Below are positions 61,010 to 64,000 of a stretch of DNA of 64,000 nucleotides, piece after piece; within the stretch, counting starts at the first letter, position 1, and each line of letters begins with the position of its first letter. Origin of the DNA: Chondrosia reniformis (taxonomy: Eukaryota > Porifera > Demospongiae > Chondrillida > Chondrillidae); contig OX359190.1 in assembly GCA_947172415.1 (NCBI GenBank), positions 10,224,995-10,288,994 on the forward strand, in the 5' to 3' direction. Below the pieces are notes generated by a model that saw only the letters and a program-made list of their open reading frames with translations, was not told the origin of the DNA and made no database searches. The position numbers and the translations under genes were made by a program.

Positions 61010-61690
61010 CATGCATGATTTACTGAATTTATATGAGCATACATGCATCTACATGCTTCTACATACATCTACACGCATCTTCATGCATTATTACTTACAT
61101 CTACATGAATCTACACTCATCTTCATGAATTTACAAGTATCTATATGCATTTTAGATGAATCTAAATGAATTTTACAAGCATTTTTACATGAATCAACAT
61201 GCAACTACATGTATCAAATCAACATGTATCTACATGCATTTACATGTATTTACTTGCATCTACCTGCGTCTACATGCGTCTACATGCATCTACATGAACA
61301 TACAAAAATCTACATGTGTCTACATGCATCTACTTGAATTTACATGTTTATAGATGCATCAACATGCATCTACATGCAGCTACATGCATCGGCAAGACTC
61401 TCCATGCACCTACATGCATTAACATGCATCTACATGCATTAACATGCATCTACACGCATTAACATGCATCTACACGCATTAACATGCATCTACACGCATT
61501 AACATGCATCTACACGCATTAACATGCATCTACATGCATTAACATGCATCTACATGCAATAACATGCATCTGCATGAATAAACATGCATCTACATGCATC
61601 AATAGGCATCTAAATGCTTCTGCATGAGGGCATCTAAATGCATCTACATGCATCTCCATGCATCTCCATGCATTAATATGCGTCTAAACC
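61010..61690. repeat. 12-bp ACATGCATCTAC subtelomeric satellite
   Basis: About 55 variants of ACATGCATCTAC and AACATGCATTAA-like words, each centred on the palindrome ATGCAT. The left half is degenerate and the right half (61420-61560) has near-perfect 24-bp units. Confidence 0.93.
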
Positions 61691-61694
61691 TAAC

Positions 61695-62022
61695 TGTATT
61701 AACAATAACTTGAAAAACCCAAAAACTCTAAACCAAAAACCCTAGCCCCGATTCCCTAATTCCAAAAAACCTAAACCCAAGAACTCAAACCCAGAAAACC
61801 CTAACTCCAAACATCTAACCCCGAAAACCCTTACCTGATAACCCTAGCATCAAAATCACTAGCCTCGAAAACTTAACACCGAAAAACCCTAATTTAAAAC
61901 ATTAATCTTGAAAACCCTAACCCCGAAAAACCCGAATTTAAAACAATCTCGAAAAGCCTAACCCCCAAAACCTTTCCTTGATACCTTAACCCTGTAATCC
62001 CTTACCCAACAACCCTAACTCT
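61695..62022 (-). repeat. Degenerate CCCTAA-like block, inverted relative to the telomere
   Basis: Many AACCCTAA, AACCCTAAC and CCGAAAACCCTA words with irregular spacing. The C-rich strand is on the plus strand, opposite to the terminal array, so this block points towards the chromosome interior. Looks like decayed telomeric repeat or a telomere-derived satellite. Confidence 0.8.
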
Positions 62023-62316
62023 ATAGGCTAGGGTTTATGGGCTGGGTTTATGGGCTGGGTTTATGGGCTGGGTTTATGGGCTGGGTTTAAGGGCTGGGTT
62101 TATGGGCTGGGTTTATGGGCTGGGTTTATGGGCGGGGTTTATGGGCGGGGTTTATGGGCGGGGTATATGGGCTGGGTTTATGGGCTGGGTTTATGGGCTG
62201 GGTTTATGGGCTGGGTTTATGGGCTGGGTTTATGGGCTGGGTTTATGGGCTGGGTTTATGGGCTGGGTTTATGGGCTGGGTTTATGGGCTGGGTTTATGG
62301 GCTGGGTTTATGGGCT
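62023..62316 (+). repeat. 14-bp satellite GGGTTTATGGGCTG
   Basis: About 20 units, three of them with GGGCGG in place of GGGCTG (62130-62165). It resembles a telomere-like GGGTTTA word joined to TGGGCTG and passes directly into the true telomere. Confidence 0.95.
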
Positions 62317-64000
62317 GGGTTAGGGTTAGGGTTAGGGTTAGGGTTAGGGTTAGGGTTAGGGTTAGGGTTAGGGTTAGGGTTAGGGTTAGGGTTAGGGTTA
62401 GGGTTAGGGTTAGGGTTAGGGTTAGGGTTAGGGTTAGGGTTAGGGTTAGGGTTAGGGTTAGGGTTAGGGTTAGGGTTAGGGTTAGGGTTAGGGTTAGGGT
62501 TAGGGTTAGGGTTAGGGTTAGGGTTAGGGTTAGGGTTAGGGTTAGGGTTAGGGTTAGGGTTAGGGTTAGGGTTAGGGTTAGGGTTAGGGTTAGGGTTAGG
62601 GTTAGGGTTAGGGTTAGGGTTAGGGTTAGGGTTAGGGTTAGGGTTAGGGTTAGGGTTAGGGTTAGGGTTAGGGTTAGGGTTAGGGTTAGGGTTAGGGTTA
62701 GGGTTAGGGTTAGGGTTAGGGTTAGGGTTAGGGTTAGGGTTAGGGTTAGGGTTAGGGTTAGGGTTAGGGTTAGGGTTAGGGTTAGGGTTAGGGTTAGGGT
62801 TAGGGTTAGGGTTAGGGTTAGGGTTAGGGTTAGGGTTAGGGTTAGGGTTAGGGTTAGGGTTAGGGTTAGGGTTAGGGTTAGGGTTAGGGTTAGGGTTAGG
62901 GTTAGGGTTAGGGTTAGGGTTAGGGTTAGGGTTAGGGTTAGGGTTAGGGTTAGGGTTAGGGTTAGGGTTAGGGTTAGGGTTAGGGTTAGGGTTAGGGTTA
63001 GGGTTAGGGTTAGGGTTAGGGTTAGGGTTAGGGTTAGGGTTAGGGTTAGGGTTAGGGTTAGGGTTAGGGTTAGGGTTAGGGTTAGGGTTAGGGTTAGGGT
63101 TAGGGTTAGGGTTAGGGTTAGGGTTAGGGTTAGGGTTAGGGTTAGGGTTAGGGTTAGGGTTAGGGTTAGGGTTAGGGTTAGGGTTAGGGTTAGGGTTAGG
63201 GTTAGGGTTAGGGTTAGGGTTAGGGTTAGGGTTAGGGTTAGGGTTAGGGTTAGGGTTAGGGTTAGGGTTAGGGTTAGGGTTAGGGTTAGGGTTAGGGTTA
63301 GGGTTAGGGTTAGGGTTAGGGTTAGGGTTAGGGTTAGGGTTAGGGTTAGGGTTAGGGTTAGGGTTAGGGTTAGGGTTAGGGTTAGGGTTAGGGTTAGGGT
63401 TAGGGTTAGGGTTAGGGTTAGGGTTAGGGTTAGGGTTAGGGTTAGGGTTAGGGTTAGGGTTAGGGTTAGGGTTAGGGTTAGGGTTAGGGTTAGGGTTAGG
63501 GTTAGGGTTAGGGTTAGGGTTAGGGTTAGGGTTAGGGTTAGGGTTAGGGTTAGGGTTAGGGTTAGGGTTAGGGTTAGGGTTAGGGTTAGGGTTAGGGTTA
63601 GGGTTAGGGTTAGGGTTAGGGTTAGGGTTAGGGTTAGGGTTAGGGTTAGGGTTAGGGTTAGGGTTAGGGTTAGGGTTAGGGTTAGGGTTAGGGTTAGGGT
63701 TAGGGTTAGGGTTAGGGTTAGGGTTAGGGTTAGGGTTAGGGTTAGGGTTAGGGTTAGGGTTAGGGTTAGGGTTAGGGTTAGGGTTAGGGTTAGGGTTAGG
63801 GTTAGGGTTAGGGTTAGGGTTAGGGTTAGGGTTAGGGTTAGGGTTAGGGTTAGGGTTAGGGTTAGGGTTAGGGTTAGGGTTAGGGTTAGGGTTAGGGTTA
63901 GGGTTAGGGTTAGGGTTAGGGTTAGGGTTAGGGTTAGGGTTAGGGTTAGGGTTAGGGTTAGGGTTAGGGTTAGGGTTAGGGTTAGGGTTAGGGTTAGGGG
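62317..64000 (+). repeat. Telomere, (GGGTTA)n / TTAGGG
   Basis: About 280 uninterrupted TTAGGG units to the end of the window, with only the last base off-register. The G-rich strand reads 5' to 3' outward, as at a right chromosome end. TTAGGG is the ancestral animal telomere repeat. Confidence 0.98.

Noticed and set aside
62063-62323. Open frame of Gly/Trp/Val/Tyr repeats before the telomere
   Set aside because: Product of the 14-bp satellite.

Overview
This is a metazoan chromosome end, most likely from a demosponge. The last 1.7 kb is an uninterrupted (TTAGGG)n array whose G-rich strand runs to the right edge, so the right edge is, or is close to, the physical telomere. The recognisable genes (PCMT1, FUT8, ALDH6A1, a group II PAK, two PLEKHG-type RhoGEFs, a JAK-like FERM protein, a TRAF 3' end) are an animal set. 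They have many phase-consistent GT-AG introns, mostly 50-150 bp, and intergenic gaps as short as 60-130 bp. That compactness fits demosponges better than cnidarians or placozoans; the species call is inference.

Layout. 1-124: 3' end of a TRAF-family gene. 690-870: an inverted duplicate of part of the PCMT1 gene. 957-16330: a satellite region of about 169-bp monomers that switches strand at both sides, with four near-identical 0.3-kb structured, T-run-terminated loci (possible RNA genes) and a small TIR insertion. 16887-19479 (-): PCMT1. 21293-27442 (+): PLEKHG-like RhoGEF A. 27938-30296 (-): FUT8, head-to-head over 60 bp with ALDH6A1 at 30357-32452 (+). 32965-39200 (+): RhoGEF B, with very long coding repeats and a C-terminal membrane anchor. 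39504-42573 (+): PAK4/5/6-type kinase. 42707-43917 (-): JAK-like FERM protein without a kinase, divergent from a broken THAP exon at 43993. 44.2-48.2 kb: gene-poor DNA with MITE-like palindromes. 48.2-60.1 kb: a subtelomeric block of minus-strand genes, comprising decayed unrecognised genes, a tyrosine recombinase with one homopolymer frameshift, and a SET-domain protein. 61.0-64.0 kb: 12-bp ATGCAT satellite, degenerate inverted CCCTAA block, 14-bp satellite, telomere.

The first two thirds of the gene region looks like ordinary conserved cell biology: protein repair, Rho/Rac signalling (two GEFs and a Rac/Cdc42-effector kinase), N-glycan core fucosylation, and valine/thymine catabolism. The 48-60 kb block looks mobile or recently acquired: same-strand genes, a recombinase, paralogous decaying copies, private repeats. 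The strongest candidate for something undescribed is the recombinase/SET-domain pair beside the telomere, followed by the four structured loci in the satellite. A theme throughout is minisatellite expansion, inside introns (17, 20, 22 and 40 bp units) and inside exons (18, 21, 42 and 60 bp units).

Exon joins were worked out by hand from GT/AG sites and reading phase, without transcripts. Family names rest on recognising motifs, not on database searches.
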